From Helicoverpa zea (lineage: Eukaryota; Arthropoda; Insecta; Lepidoptera; Noctuidae): a stretch of 64,000 nt of DNA. Each line of letters opens with the position of its first letter. Positions within the stretch are counted from its first letter, which is position 1. The notes under the pieces are model-generated. The model worked only from the letters and a program-made list of their open reading frames with translations, searched no databases and was not told the origin of the DNA. The stretch spans positions 12,728,001 through 12,792,000 of the forward strand of contig NC_061453.1 of the NCBI RefSeq assembly GCF_022581195.2. The letters are read 5' to 3'. Made by a program: the position numbers and the translations under genes. Below, in pieces: positions 10,866-22,873 of this stretch.

Positions 10866-13800
10866 TTAATCGTCAAATCTCTTAACCATAAGTTTAATAC
10901 ATCTATTCTCATCCTTGGGGTAGTTGAGGCCTGCTTCAGCTAGTTCCTTCAAAGTGATGCTCGCTATGGTGGTGAAGCCGGCGCGGGCGGCGCTCTTCTG
11001 AGACGCGGGGCCCGTGAACAGGGTCGATGTGGCTTTTATACCGTTGTGGAGACTTAGAGGTTTTCTGGAATTGAGAAATAGTGGAGTTAGTTATTATGTA
11101 CCTACTATAGTTCAGCTAGATACTGAATACTCAGCTGAATCCGGTTAGACTGGAAGCCTACCCCAACATAGTTAGGAAAAGGCTCGGGAGATAGGATATA
11201 GTTCAACTAGATACTAATATTATTAAGCTGAAGGACGCTCTAATCTCAGGAAGTAAGTACGGGACCTATTTGAAAAGTAGTTTAAGTTTGTATATATGTA
11301 TAGTGTGTACATTGTAGAAATAGATTATAAAAATAAACAGCATTAAATTAATATTTGAAAATATGATTTAGTACCTAATATAGGAGTTTTTTTGTCGATT
11401 TTGTCCAAGACCCAGGAAAAATATGGGTCGTGCTTTCAGTGGGGCATTGTATTTTTTAGAATGATGGAGTGTTTCTTAAATTAGTACGTTGTAAATGTAC
11501 AAGACAAACATCAGTTTGTAATACCGAGCGATCTAAGATAATGTCATACATCTAAGTACCTACCTACATATATGTAGGTACTATTTCATAAACATACACT
11601 GACGCTTGTAAACAATGCGGCACATGTACCTAAACTAGAAATAGATGTTTGTTTATCAACTCGATGCAAACTGATTTATGCATGCGTTTAATATACAACT
11701 GCATTTAAGAAGAATTGCAAGGTCTATCTTCGTGAAGGCGTGATTCCACTGGGCAGCGGCACTATGATGCACACAGTGGCGGATTCACAAATTTGCCGCT
11801 AGTAGGCCATTCAATTTTTGCCGCCCCTAATGATTGTGAACTTAATGATATTTCTGTCAGTTACTAGATTATTTTTGCAACCCGCTATGTACCGAAGAGT
11901 TTAATGTTGACCTAACAAGTTTATCTGACAGCGACTTTAAAGCGTAAAACCTCTGTAACTTTTAAACGGCTCAATTGATTTTCAGAAACTCGCCCGTAAA
12001 ACACCTGTAATACAAAAAAAATACTAATTTAAAATCGGTTCATTCGTTCGGGTAGGTACTATATCAGAGGCGCACCCATCGGGTGGCACCCCCCCAAAAA
12101 AACGACACAATATAATCACGGACTAAAATTGTAACTGAAGTACTTAAAAATTGTGTAGAAATCATTCATGGTGCTTTTTGCTAGGTTTAACATAAAGAAA
12201 CCGGAGTCATACCACTGCAAAGTTATAAAGCGCTAACTAGTTTTATAGAAACCAGTGTCAAGTAAAAAAGCCGCGAGCGCAGCGAGCGCAAAATTTTTAA
12301 GATTTAGAACAGTAAAGTACCAAAACGAGTTTATAAAACCGGCCTAAAGTGAAAAAGTCGCGAGCGTAGCGAGCGCCAAATTTTTTGAGTTTTGAGGACA
12401 CAAAAGCGAAATTATTTGGGACACAAAAGTCCTCCACCTCCTGAACAGCTTAGAAATCGTCAGCGTAGAGCGTCAGTTGTTTTTGCTACTTCGGTGCTTT
12501 AACTTTTTGTTAGATTGGACTCAAAGAACGCAGAATAAACCAGAAAAGATGAAGAAACCGCGAGCGAAGCGAGCGGATTTTTCAATTTATTTTTATTGAA
12601 ACGCTATTGGAATATTTTAAAATTCATGATCACATAAACCTAAGCATATATTAAATAAAATAAAAAATAAAATAAAAATAAAAATAGCCTTTATTCAGAC
12701 CTTGTTTACAGTATACAATCTTAATCTAACAACTCTGACGAGTTGATGACACCAACGACCTGGTCTGTTTTCCCAACTTTGGCAAAGGCCTCCTCCATTT
12801 CCTTCCACTCTGCTCTGTATTGGGCTCTTCTAGTCCATATATTCCCTGCTATGCTTTTAATTTCGTCATCCCATCTTCGGTACTGTCTTCCTCGATTTCT
12901 TTTCTTGTCCCTAGGGTACCAAGATATTATGTTTTTGTTCCACTTGTCATTGCCTCTGACTATGTGGCCGGACCATTTCCACTTTAGTTTCCTTATTCTA
13001 GTTGTGACATTCTCAATTTTCATGCGCCTTCGGATAGTGGTGTTTCTTATTCTATCAGATTTTCTTATATTTAGCATGCTTCTTTGCATTGCCGTCTGAC
13101 ACGTTTCAAGTTTCTTATATTGCGCTTTGGTGAGAGCCCATGTCTCGCAGCCATATGTCAAGACTGGGAGTATACAAGTGTTATACAGTTTTGTTTTCAC
13201 GTACGTTTTGATTTCTGTATTCTTCATTATTTCCTTAAACCCCCAGTAGCGTTTCCATGCATTTCCAATCCTTGTGTCGATTTCTTTTGTCATTATATCA
13301 GTGACCGAGATTTGTTGGCCCAAGTAAGTGTATTCTTTTACAAACTCTACTGGTTCGCCGTTTAAAAGAATATTGTCTTCCAATGCGTTTGTCATAGCTT
13401 TGGTTTTTGAAGTGTTCATCGTCAGACCTACCTTGCGGCTTTCTCTATCCAGATCAGTGATCATGTATTGTAGTTGGTCTTTGCTCCTTGCCAGTATTAT
13501 TATGTCATCAGCGAACCTCAAGTGTGTAAGATTTTCGCCATTTATGTTAAGTCCGTAGTGGTCCCATTCCAGTCTCCGAAAGATATCTTCCAGTACAGCT
13601 GTGAATAATTTAGGTGACAGTGGATCTCCCTGGCGTACGCCTCTGTTTATGTTTATTTGTTTCCCTTGTTTCTCTAGTTTTATTCTTGCTGTACTGTTAG
13701 TGTATATGCTTTTTTTAAAATCCTAATGTATTTCTGGTCGACTCCTTGTTTCTTCAGACATTGCCAGATACTGTTGTGTTCTATTGAGTCAAATGCCTTG

Positions 13801-16800
13801 TTGAAATCGATGAAGCAACAGTAGAAGGGCACTTTAAACTCTTTGGCTTTTTCAAAAAGTTGTCTTACCGTTAGTATATGGTCCAATGTTGAATAGCCTG
13901 ACCGGAAGCCAGCCTGTTCCTTGGGCTGGTTTTCATCAAGAGTTTTGGTTATTCGCCTTAGGACAATTTTTGCAAAAATTTTGTAATGTTCGACATTAGG
14001 CTTATTGGTCTGTAGTTGTTAATTTCTCCTTTGTCCCCCTTTTTATGGAGTAGGATTATTGTTGATGTAGTCCACTGTGCAGGAACTTCCTCGGTGTGCA
14101 ATATGTCGTTGAAAATGTGTTTAAGTAGTGGTACTAGCTCGTTTTTACAATCTGTAAGTAATTCGTTGCTGATATTATCAGGGCCGGGAGCTTTATCCTT
14201 CTTCTGTTTCTATTGCCTTGTATTTTCTTCTATTAGTATAGGTGGAACCGCGTCGGTGTTATTTAAGTCGGTGTTTACTATTTGGTTCTTGCTGGAGTAA
14301 AGGTTTTCGTAGAATGTAGTTGCTATTGACAGTATATCATATCTTTTTGTTTTCGTTTTCGAAAGTCGGTCTTTCATATTGGGTATCCAGTTTTTCTTTT
14401 CTTTTAAAGTTTTTAGAGCTTTTTAATACCTCCGGTTTTGCTTATGTATTTTTCAAAAGTTTCACGCCTAGTGCGTTCTCTGTCTTTTCTTATTTGGTTT
14501 TTGATTTCTTTACTTATTTCGCTTATTTTGTTTCTGATAATTTTTGTTTTCTTTGTAGTATTTAACAGTTTTGATCTTGCTTCTAGGAGTGTAATTACTT
14601 TCTCTGACAAGTTTTTCTTATCCTTCGTATTATATTTAGTATCAGGTTCTGGTCTCAATGTCAATATTTCATGTAGTATGTTGTACTTCTGCTGAGTATT
14701 TATACCCTCAAAGGATGATTCTGTCACTAATTTCAGTTTGTCTTTGATGGTGTTTAACATTTGTTTGTTATTTGGTGTTGGTCTTCTGACTTTGAAGGGT
14801 CGACTTTTAATAGTGCCCATTGACCTGCTCAGACGTGCTCTGAGGACTCGGTGGTCGCTATTAAAATTTACATAAATGGTGCCGCAGTCGTCAATTAATT
14901 TTGGTCTATTTGTTAAGATGTAATCAATTTCGTTTTTGAAACTGCCGCCTGGCGATTCCCAAGTCCATCTTTTTGAAGTTCTTTTCTTGAATAGGCTGTT
15001 CATTATCCTCATGTTATTTTCCATCGCCATTTCTATTAGTTTTTGTCCGTTCCTTGTTCTTTTCCCTCTGATGTAAGGGCCAAGTACAATATCTTCTCCA
15101 TTTCGTGGACTTCCAATCTGAGCATTGAAATCTCCCATTACTATGCAGTGTTTGTATGTGTACTTTTTTAGGGCGATGTTGAGAGTTGAGTAAAATGCAT
15201 CGATTTCTAAAGTAGACGACTGCTCTGTTGGTGAGTAAGCTTGCACTATAGACCATATTTCCTGTTTTGGAGGAATTTTAATATTTAATTTGTTGAGTTT
15301 TGAGGACACAAAAGCGAAATTATTTGGGACACAAAAGTCCTCCACCTCCTGAACAGCTTAGAAATCGTCAGCGTAGAGCGTCAGTTGTTTTTGCTACTTC
15401 GGTGCTTTAACTTTTTGTTAGATTGGACTCAAAGAGCGCAGAATAAACCAGAAAAGATGAACCGCGAGCGAAGCGAGCGGATTTTTCAATTTATTTTTAT
15501 TGAAACGCTATTGGAATATTTTAAAATTCATGATCACATAAACCTAAGCATATATTACAGTGAGTTTATTAATCGTTTATTTATATATGGATTGTGTACT
15601 CGTATAATTATAAAAAAAAAAACTGTAAAAAAATTCGCAAAATTTGCCGCCCTAGGCACTGGCCTACTTGGCCTATTGGTAAATCCGCCACTGGATGCAC
15701 ACATCTTCTGGGTCTACTCGTTCTAGCAAACAGTAGCAGAGTGCGAGTGCGAACATTTCTACAATGTCTGCGGAGTTTGTAACCTTTTCGCGCGAACATA
15801 TGCTAGCAGTGGACTCGCATCAATCAAGTATCTATCTAAGTATGTAATTACGTTTTTTAACCTTCATATTACACTTAGTTGCAAGTTCATAAAACGTGAA
15901 TGGAGTTAGCTTATACGCAATAGATAGAATGGCTAGAATAAATAACACATTATCTAGTAGCGTAAGGTCAATATAGAGGTCGAATGATCTCTTTAGAGAG
16001 GAAACAAGCGATTTATTTATTATATGACGCGAGTATTTGTATTATAATCCGAGTTGCTCACTAAGTCAATGAATGACTTGCTGTTCCCGCGGTTTCACCC
16101 GCGTCCCGAGTGAACTTACGCGCACTCGGATAAAATCACTAACACAGATTTTTTCAAATCGGACTAGTACTTTCGGTATTAGCGTGTTTAACACTTTCGA
16201 TGCCCAGCACCCGGGATTCGAGTCGAACCATAGTTCATTCCTTATGCCCGCAACCCGAATACCGAGTCGTCGCTATGTGTAGCTATAGATGCATGTGCTC
16301 ATGCCCAGGACCCGAATAGCGAGTCCATAGCTAAGTAAGCTGTAAGGGTTGTCAAATGTAAATAAATGAAATCAATTGAAAAAACATCGCTTTAGTTTAT
16401 AACGGATTAGAAAACGTAAATTGGTATTATTCCATCCAGTTATTGCTTCATTCCAGTATTGTATTAATTTGGTACATGCGTACCTAGGTTAGATCTTGTT
16501 TGATGTTAGTAATAATGCGCTCACGCGCGCCATCTATTGATGTATGTCCAAATCAAGAGACGTTAAGCAAACAAAAAAAATTACTGCTTCATAAGTAACT
16601 AGCTTCCGCCAGCGGTTTCACCCGCGTCCCGTGGAAACAACTTCGCGAGTCTGGAATTTAATGTACCCTTCCTCGATAAATGGTGACTAGACTACCTACT
16701 AAATAGTTACTACCAGAGTTCCTGAGATTAGCGCGTTCAATCAAACAATTATTTTATCGCCTGATCATTGTGATTAAAGTGCCGGTTGTAGTTATCATGT

Positions 16801-19800
16801 CAATTATGCTTATTTAACATTACAAATATATCCAGTTACTATAACAATATAATTTAGCATAGCCTACCTAAGATCATTATGTCAATTTTATTACGCGCGT
16901 CAAAAGCTATTTATACCTAGTTAAGCCGCAGTTTTATCAACAATATTGTGTACTATGACGCATTTGCTACACGACTCCTATCATCTTAAAACCAAATGAT
17001 TTTAATTATCATTTTGAAAAAAGGTCAAAGATCAAAGAACCTAATTATCCTTCTTATGTAATAAATGTCACACTGAGCTATTGTTTTAGTAAGCTTTCAC
17101 CCAAAAATGGCTGACTCCCCCTATTATTAGGAATTCAGCCCATTTTTTTGTACGGGTAGGTATTGTAAAAAGTTTCCTCGAGACTAGTAGCTAAATCCGT
17201 GGGAAACAGCTATCTCAATACAGTTTCGACAAATTAACGTTACATCTGATAAGTTCATAATATTCACAAAAACTACTTTTAGAATTATTCATTGTTGACA
17301 GTTGACTTGCACCTAAGTTGTTCTTATGAGGTAAAGTCACCTGTGTATTGTTATCGGTCATTCACCAGTAATATATTCGAATATTTTTATTGCCTCCGCA
17401 ACTGTTGATATTGTCCGCATTGTCATTATAATGATATTACATAATATTATTACCTATGCAGATAAAGATATGATTATATCAGATTAAGTAATTTGTATTT
17501 ATAAAGATATGCAGGTCTATTGCTGTATCCCCAACCTCTGATAAATAAAATTGGTTAGGCGTAGCGACTTGCACAATGTTCCGCATCGTCAAAAGGTTAG
17601 ACGAGCCCTATTTCAATACGCTAGCATCTGCCACTGATTTCCACCGCATCCTGTGGGAACTACTCGAACCCAGATAAAAAATATAGCCTAGCCTTTCTCG
17701 ATAAATGGGCTATCTAACAGTAAAAGATTTTTTTTTAATTGGACCTGTAGTTTCTGAGAATAGCGCGTTCATGGAAACAAATAAAACTCTTCAGCTTTAT
17801 GATGTCCTCCTAGCCGATCATCGGTTACGGCGGCTGTTCTCTTGTAAGGAGATTAGCCAACTGCGCAGGACATATTATAGTGCACAAGCATTTGCGCAGA
17901 CACAGGTGCACTCCCTATTCCTTCACTCTCATAGCCCGATGGGACGGGAATCCGACACGACCGAAAAGAGATCAGGCGCAGGACCGACATTTACGTGCTC
18001 TCCGATGCACGGGTGAATCAATCACCAACTTCCAGGCTTCAGGCTGCTTTGTGAAAGTCTTCTAAAACCCGCAAAGCGATTTCGGCCCGACTCGGGAATC
18101 GAACCCGAGACCTCGTGCTCAGCAGCCACACTTGCGACAACTAGACCAACGAGGTAGTTCAGCTTTATAATAGGTAACTTGCTCACCGTGCAGCCAATAT
18201 TCTAGCTCCAAGTCTTGACCCCCTGTACTCCCGTTTGACCACCAAACCGAGAGCATACAGCACCTTGTCCAAACCCAAATACTTGAAGTGGTCTACTCTG
18301 TTCTCCGCTACTTTTAAGGCCCCATACACGTTCTTCCAGCTTTCGCCTTCGATCTGAAAAATAAAATTCAAAATATTCTTAGCTGGTTTCTGAAAACCCT
18401 ACCAGGTACCATTATTGGGCTTATGTATGCATTTTTGGACGATGTTGCTTAAAAATCGGGCGTTAGAAAATAGTGTGGATAACTTATATTTTCCTACATC
18501 TTAATTAAAATATTATATCATTAGTGATTCCATTTTGAGATGCGCTTGCAGAAGGTTATCATTTGTTATCACACAATACGTCAATCTTAATGCGATTTAC
18601 AAAATTCTCTGCAGTGCCATTATTAAGATAACTGTAGATATGTATACTACATATCCTTAAGCATCACCCTTTTCAAATAACTATCCGCACCCACAATTAA
18701 ATACCTAATGAAGAACTAGCTTATATCCTTCTTCAGTATCATCTTTCCATGCCAACATTTCATCGAAATACTTTACTCACTTTATCCTTTTTAAAAGAAC
18801 ACCCAACAAATTAGCATCTTTCTTTAACGTAATATCAGGAATCAGTCTACATACCACATCATCAGATTCTTCCCCCTGGCACTCAACTAGGCAGACGTTG
18901 AGTGCCACCAGCTTGCTCTGTCCGTTCTTCTCCTCATAGCATCCTAGAGACATTCTCTGTGAGAGATAAATTCGCCAGAAGTCTGTCATACTGCGCACGC
19001 TTACTGGGTCATTGATGAGATCTAGGACAGAAGTTGGATGGTGAGAGAAAGTTAGGGAAACTGTCATTTGATGAAGATAGAAGATAACATTTACCTAGCC
19101 CTCTCCTAGATATTGGGCTTATTGGCTTAACTTCCAGTTTAAAAGAATTAACTGAAAACCAGTGTTTTACATGGAGTGGCTGCCTATCCGGCTTTTTCAC
19201 CCAAGTTTTCACCTATGCAACCGAGAGGCAAAAGAAGATTTGCTTGCTATCATTCTATTATCGCCTGTGTGGCTTACAGTCTAAAGCGGATGCGTGCAGA
19301 CGATGATCTTTTTGTAAAAGTACCTACCTATATTTGGAAGGGCTCATTTTTAGGGTTCCGTAGCCAAAATGGCAAAAACGGAACCCTTATAGTTTCGTCA
19401 TGTCCGTCTGTCCGTCTGTCCGTCTGTCCGTCTGTCACAGCCGATTTACTCGGAAACTATAAGTACTACAGTGATGAAATTTGATGGGAATATGTGTTGT
19501 ATGAACCGCTACAAAAATATGACACTAAATAGTAAAAAAAAGAATTGGGGGTGGGGCCCCCCATACATGTAACTGAGGGATGAAATTTTTTTTTTCGATG
19601 TACATACCCGTGTGGGGTATCAATGGAAAGGTCTTTTAAAATGATATAAAGTTTTCTAAAAAACATTTTTCTTAAAGTGAACGGTTTTTGAGATATCAGC
19701 TCTCAAAGTCGTAAAAAGTATGTCCCCCCCCTCTATTTTTATAACTACGGGGTATAAAATTCTAAAAAAAATAGAGGTGATGCATGCTAATTAACTCTTT

Positions 19801-21714
19801 CAACGATTTTTGGTTTGATCAAAGTATCTCTTATAGTTTTTGAGATAGGTTGATTTAACTGTAATTTACGGAACCCTTCGTGCACGAGTCCGACTCGCAC
19901 TTGGCCGGTTTTAAATATAAAGCCGCTTAAGGCTCACACCTCTTTGCATCAAAATATGAGCTGCGTGATACACTTTTCCAAATAGAGTGGTTGCATAGGT
20001 GAAAACTTGGGTGAAAAAGTCGGTTTAACTGGTTGATAGACTTCAGAAATCAATGAGTGATACTCATGTTCAGCAGTTGATTTTGACGATGCTAAACAAA
20101 AACTCTTCACATATCTATATGTAACAAAACCACTAGTTAATAATGTCTGACATCCATATCTTGCATACAAAATCATCCTCCGAGCCTTTTCCCAATCATG
20201 TTGGGGTCGGCTTCCAGTCTAACCGGATTCAGCTGAGTACCAGTGCTTTACAAGAAGCGACTGCCTATCTGACCTCCTCAACCCAGTATCCCGGGCAACC
20301 CGATACCCCTTGGTTAGACTGGTGTCAGACTTACTGGCTTCTGACTACCCGTAACGACTGCCAAGGATGTTCAATGACAGCCGGGACCTACAGTTTAACG
20401 TGCCATCCGAAACACAGCCAATGGTGTCTAAGATATACTTAGAAAGTACATACAAACTTAGAAAAGTTGCATTGGTACTTGCCTGACCTGGGATCGAACC
20501 CGCGCCCTCGTACTTGAGGTTGGTCCTTTACCCACTAGGCCACCACGACTCTTCATGCATCATGCATTCCACGTATGCATCTTGCATACAAAATAACCGT
20601 ACAATATTCTTCTACTTTGATTAGCTCCGGTACCATTTTGCAAAACAACAAAGTAACAAGCTAATGAAAAGGCTACATTTTAATAATAGTGTAGCCACGC
20701 TAATTTCAGCACTAATAATACCTACCTTATTACAATACCATATACTTAAACGTTTTACTATGTACGAACGTATTATTTTCTGTTGTAAACAATTGTAAAG
20801 TAGATTTATGAGTGTTTTTGTTGTCATTTAAAAAAGATTGTTTAATAGGAGACACTTATGGCCAATTGTATGGTTCTGCCAGTCATTGAATGCTTAAAGT
20901 GGCTACTTAAAAGACTATATTTTTGCTACGGTACATACACATGAGATAATCTATCTTTTAAGACATATTAGCATCAGTTGCTAGGTACGGTAGTTCTTGG
21001 AGGACAACGCTATCACTTAAGTACTTAGGATGCTTAGAAATTTTTATCTGATACATAATTTCGTAAGCATATGCCCAGCTTTTTCCCAACTATGATGCGG
21101 AAAGCCACTAGTATAAAGAAAGAGGAAAAGTGATAAGCCCTCCAATTTCACGTGTCTTCCAAAACACTAATGAACTACATGACCTACATGGTCACGAATT
21201 ATCGGACCGACCAGATCATGTGTTGATTGTTAACCTTTGATCTGTCCATCCCGAATGAGGTCGATGACCTCACTTTTATTAAACAACTAGATTTCACCAG
21301 CGTCCCAAGAAAACTACTTCAAATTACTGACTGATTTTGAAATAACAACAAACTGACTTTCACATTTGTCCTTTTAGTAAGGAAAGATGGACTAACAGAT
21401 AGTCTTTAGTATGAATGCACCAGCTAACTAGGAAGAAATTGTTAGGTAGGTAAGCTAGATCTGACACAAATGATGACCACGACCACTTTGTAAAGACTGC
21501 TACGATGACATGTAGGTATGAAGGATACTTGAGTGACAAACTTACCACTCATAGCACACAAAGCTTCATCAGTACACAGGTTTTCCACCAGTATCTGGAT
21601 GGCCTCCTCATCGTCCTCCGGCGGGAGGTCGCGAATCACCCACGTGGTGCCGTTGTCCTCCCATTTGTCCCACACGCGGGGGCAGGAGGAATCCCACACT
21701 CTTTTGAAACCCAT
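10866..21714 (-). CDS. GNAT-family N-acetyltransferase (insect-type)
   Basis: Four coding exons on the - strand join in frame: 21714-21546, 19021-18855, 18353-18187 and 11064-10866. They encode 233 residues. All introns have GT-AG ends. Start ATG is at 21714-21712, just inside an exon whose acceptor ends at 21723, so a 5' UTR exon lies upstream. The protein has the fold order of insect GNAT enzymes (arylalkylamine N-acetyltransferase-like): a helical start with FKRVWDSSCPRVWDKW, the beta-strand KLVALNVCLV, the acetyl-CoA loop segment ALGLVVKREYRGSRLGARIL (about residues 145-165), and the C-terminal SAARAGFTTI...CIKLMVKRFDD. The usual R-x-x-G-x-G/A loop reads R-G-S-R-L-G, lacking the first glycine. 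Substrate is not predictable. It is convergent with TopBP1, and its 7.1-kb last intron is filled with mobile elements. Confidence 0.85.
11120..11200 (+). repeat. Family-A SINE fragment
   Basis: Motifs actcagctgaatccggttag and ccccaacatagttaggaaa match the 3' end of family-A SINEs. Only about 80 bp remain, in the last intron of the acetyltransferase gene. Confidence 0.75.
12385..12653. repeat. Long direct repeat flanking the RTE LINE, left copy
   Basis: These 269 bp match 15293-15557 (265 bp) except for one substitution (caaagaacgc / caaagagcgc) and one 4-nt indel after agatgaa. The LINE lies exactly between the copies, so this is read as an unusually long target-site duplication. Confidence 0.9.
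12654..15292 (-). mobile_element. RTE-clade LINE, 5'-truncated and frame-broken
   Basis: The - strand encodes a LINE polyprotein in pieces. Bases 15292-14413 hold the endonuclease (HCIVMGDFNAQIG, NEIDYILTN, NFNSDHRVLRA), 13886-13680 the RT core (FIDFNKAFDSIEHNSIW), and 13521-12721 the RT active site MRFADDIIILA plus the C-terminal domain (YTYLGQQIS, KWKWSGHIVR, RQYRRWDDEIK). Frame breaks separate the pieces, so the copy is dead. Motifs fit the RTE group. The 3' end (about 12654-12690) is a simple A/T repeat. The open frame at 15345 starts in host hAT sequence, so its first ~17 codons are not LINE. Confidence 0.87.
15293..15557. repeat. Long direct repeat flanking the RTE LINE, right copy
   Basis: Partner of 12385-12653. 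Both contain ttgctacttcggtgctttaa and gcgagcgaagcgagcgg. Only this copy continues into the intact right part of the hAT element at 15558-15693. Confidence 0.9.
16073..16330. repeat. Lepidopteran interspersed repeat plus degenerate internal repeats
   Basis: Begins with the motif cggtttcacccgcgtccc, continues with aaatcactaacacag and ttcggtattagcgtg, and then shows imperfect repeats of the type atgcccagcacccg / atgcccaggacccg. The same family recurs at about 16603-16745, 17620-17800, 22010-22150, 22650-22780, 23975-24180 (-), 26075-26240, 40200-40440 and 62640-62830. There is no coding capacity. Confidence 0.7.
16603..16745 (+). repeat. Interspersed repeat copy (cacccgcgtcccg family)
   Basis: Contains tagcttccgccagcggtttc, ctcgataaatggtgac and gagattagcgcgttcaa, the ordered landmarks of this family. 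It is short, with no coding frame. Confidence 0.75.
17620..18180 (+). repeat. Interspersed repeat copy interrupted by a SINE
   Basis: The landmarks ttctcgataaatgggctatc and gagaatagcgcgttc lead to ttcagctttat at 17790-17800. The repeat resumes after the family-B SINE with the same ttcagctttat at 18158-18168. The outer repeat is thus older than the SINE insertion. Confidence 0.8.
17801..18157 (-). mobile_element. tRNA-derived SINE (family B), full copy
   Basis: Read on the - strand it starts with a tRNA-like head: box-A-like tggtctagttgt and box-B-like ggttcgattcc, near 18145-18090. A body with gcgcagacacaggtgc and gatgggacgggaatccg motifs follows. An 11-bp target duplication, ttcagctttat (17790-17800 and 18158-18168), bounds it exactly. 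A truncated relative lies at 21757-21960. Confidence 0.9.
19192..20020. repeat. Inverted pair flanking a (GTCY)n repeat element
   Basis: A segment of about 30 bp (ttttcacccaagttttcacc) at 19192-19222 recurs inverted at 19988-20020. Between them, 19348-19912 is an interspersed element starting agggttccgtagcc, with a (GTCY)n microsatellite at 19404-19436 and ending in cgactcgcacttggccggtt. Lepidopteran repeats with adjoining (GTCY)n arrays are known. The open frames over it are spurious. All lie in the first coding intron of the acetyltransferase gene. Confidence 0.75.
20158..20593 (-). mobile_element. tRNA-derived SINE (family A), full copy
   Basis: The body runs from catcctccgagcc to the tRNA-like head near 20490-20552 (on the - strand, box-A-like tggcctagtgggt and box-B-like ggttcgatccc). 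The target duplication tcttgcatacaaaat occurs at 20158-20172 and 20578-20593. An extra ~25 bp of catgcat-rich sequence lies between head and right duplication. Confidence 0.88.
21070..21270. repeat. Degenerate SINE-like sequence
   Basis: The motifs tttttcccaactatgatg and cacgtgtcttccaaaacac are in the order seen in family-A type SINEs but much diverged. A comparable degenerate copy lies at about 60980-61080. Confidence 0.5.
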
Positions 21715-21756
21715 TGGATAGCCTGGGGGAACAAAATTATTGACTGAGAATTTTAA

Positions 21757-21960
21757 AGAATGGCGTCCACGGCCGATTTCGGCCACGGCGGCTGTTCTCA
21801 TTTAAGGAGATCAGCCAGCTGCGCAGAACATACTATAGTGCACGAGTATTTGCGCAGACACAGGTGCACTCCCAAATCCTTCAGTCTCATAACCCGATGG
21901 GACGGCAATCCGACACGACCGGAAAGAGGTCAGGCGCGGGACCGACATTTACGTTCTTTT
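21757..21960 (-). mobile_element. 5'-truncated family-B SINE
   Basis: Shares cggcggctgttctc, ctgcgcagaacatactatag and cgacacgaccggaaagagg with the full family-B copy at 17801-18157 but lacks the tRNA-like head. It abuts the first coding exon of the acetyltransferase, some 35 bp upstream of the exon acceptor. Confidence 0.85.
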
Positions 21961-22873
21961 ACGTTTACTTTGGTACTTGTGATGAGAGATTCGGTATTTA
22001 AATACTAGCGTACGCCAGCGGTTTTTTTACTCGTGTCTTGGGGGAACTACTTCGCGCATCCGGATAGAAACTAGCCTGCCTCTATAAATGGGCTATTAAC
22101 ACTACATTTTATTGCAAGTAAACTCTTCAGCTTTATTATATTAGTAGGTACACTTAGATAAGATATACGATTGATTGTTTCAACGGTTAGGTACATATTA
22201 CAGAGTTAGTACTAGATTTGAATGATGTCTACCTATAAACTGAGCTAAACAAATGCCTAGTAGTAAACACGTGTTAAGTATTCCTAAGTTCACATTTTGT
22301 ACTAGAGAATCCATAGTCTCAGGTTTTAGTACTCTCTATTTGTGGTACATTATGCATACAAAGTGGTTCTATGAACTTTCTAACAATACCTTCATTGTTC
22401 CCGATTGTATATGTTTATCTATGGTTAGTAGTAGGAAATAATAGTACGAAGATTCGCTGTAGGATTCCAAAAGATTCTATCACTTGTGATTAGAGTAATT
22501 TAATATTAATTGATATTTATTTGCATATTTGTTTCTGTTTAATTTCCTACACCTTCCTAACTACCATGAAAAAAAAAAAAATTTGATTTTAACAAGTTTG
22601 GTAATCTAGATTGCTAGGTAGTGCTTGGAAATTAGAAATCTTTTGTAAACACTAGCTTCAACCGCCGCACCGGTTTCGCCTACGTACCCATGGGAAGTAC
22701 TCGCGCACAAAAAGTAAATACCCTACAGCCTTTTCTTTTAAATCGTAGGTACCTGAGATTAATGTGTTCAAGCTTTATAATTTTTTGTACAGATGTAGGT
22801 CCTACCTCTTTCTATGGTCAAACACATAAAATCTTAAATATTACCACCAAAAACACGACCCAAGAAACTTTTG

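Larger units (their letters stand above)
11774..15693. mobile_element. hAT-type element hosting a nested RTE LINE
   Basis: Inverted ends cagtggcggatt (11774) and its complement ending aaatccgccactg (15693) are flanked by an 8-bp direct repeat gatgcaca at 11766-11773 and 15694-15701. Ends and target size fit the hAT superfamily. No transposase frame is seen. The interior carries gcgagcgaagcgagcg motifs as in the other hAT element. Removing the LINE and one copy of the direct repeat leaves about 1 kb. It lies in the last intron of the acetyltransferase gene. Confidence 0.85.

Noticed and set aside
12743..14695. Several + strand frames
   Set aside because: They are shadows of the - strand LINE polyprotein.
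18090..18157. tRNA gene on the - strand
   Set aside because: It is the head of a SINE with an exact 11-bp target duplication.
19404..19436. Regulatory array
   Set aside because: The (GTCY)n run is an integral part of a dispersed repeat family also seen at 50539-50570.
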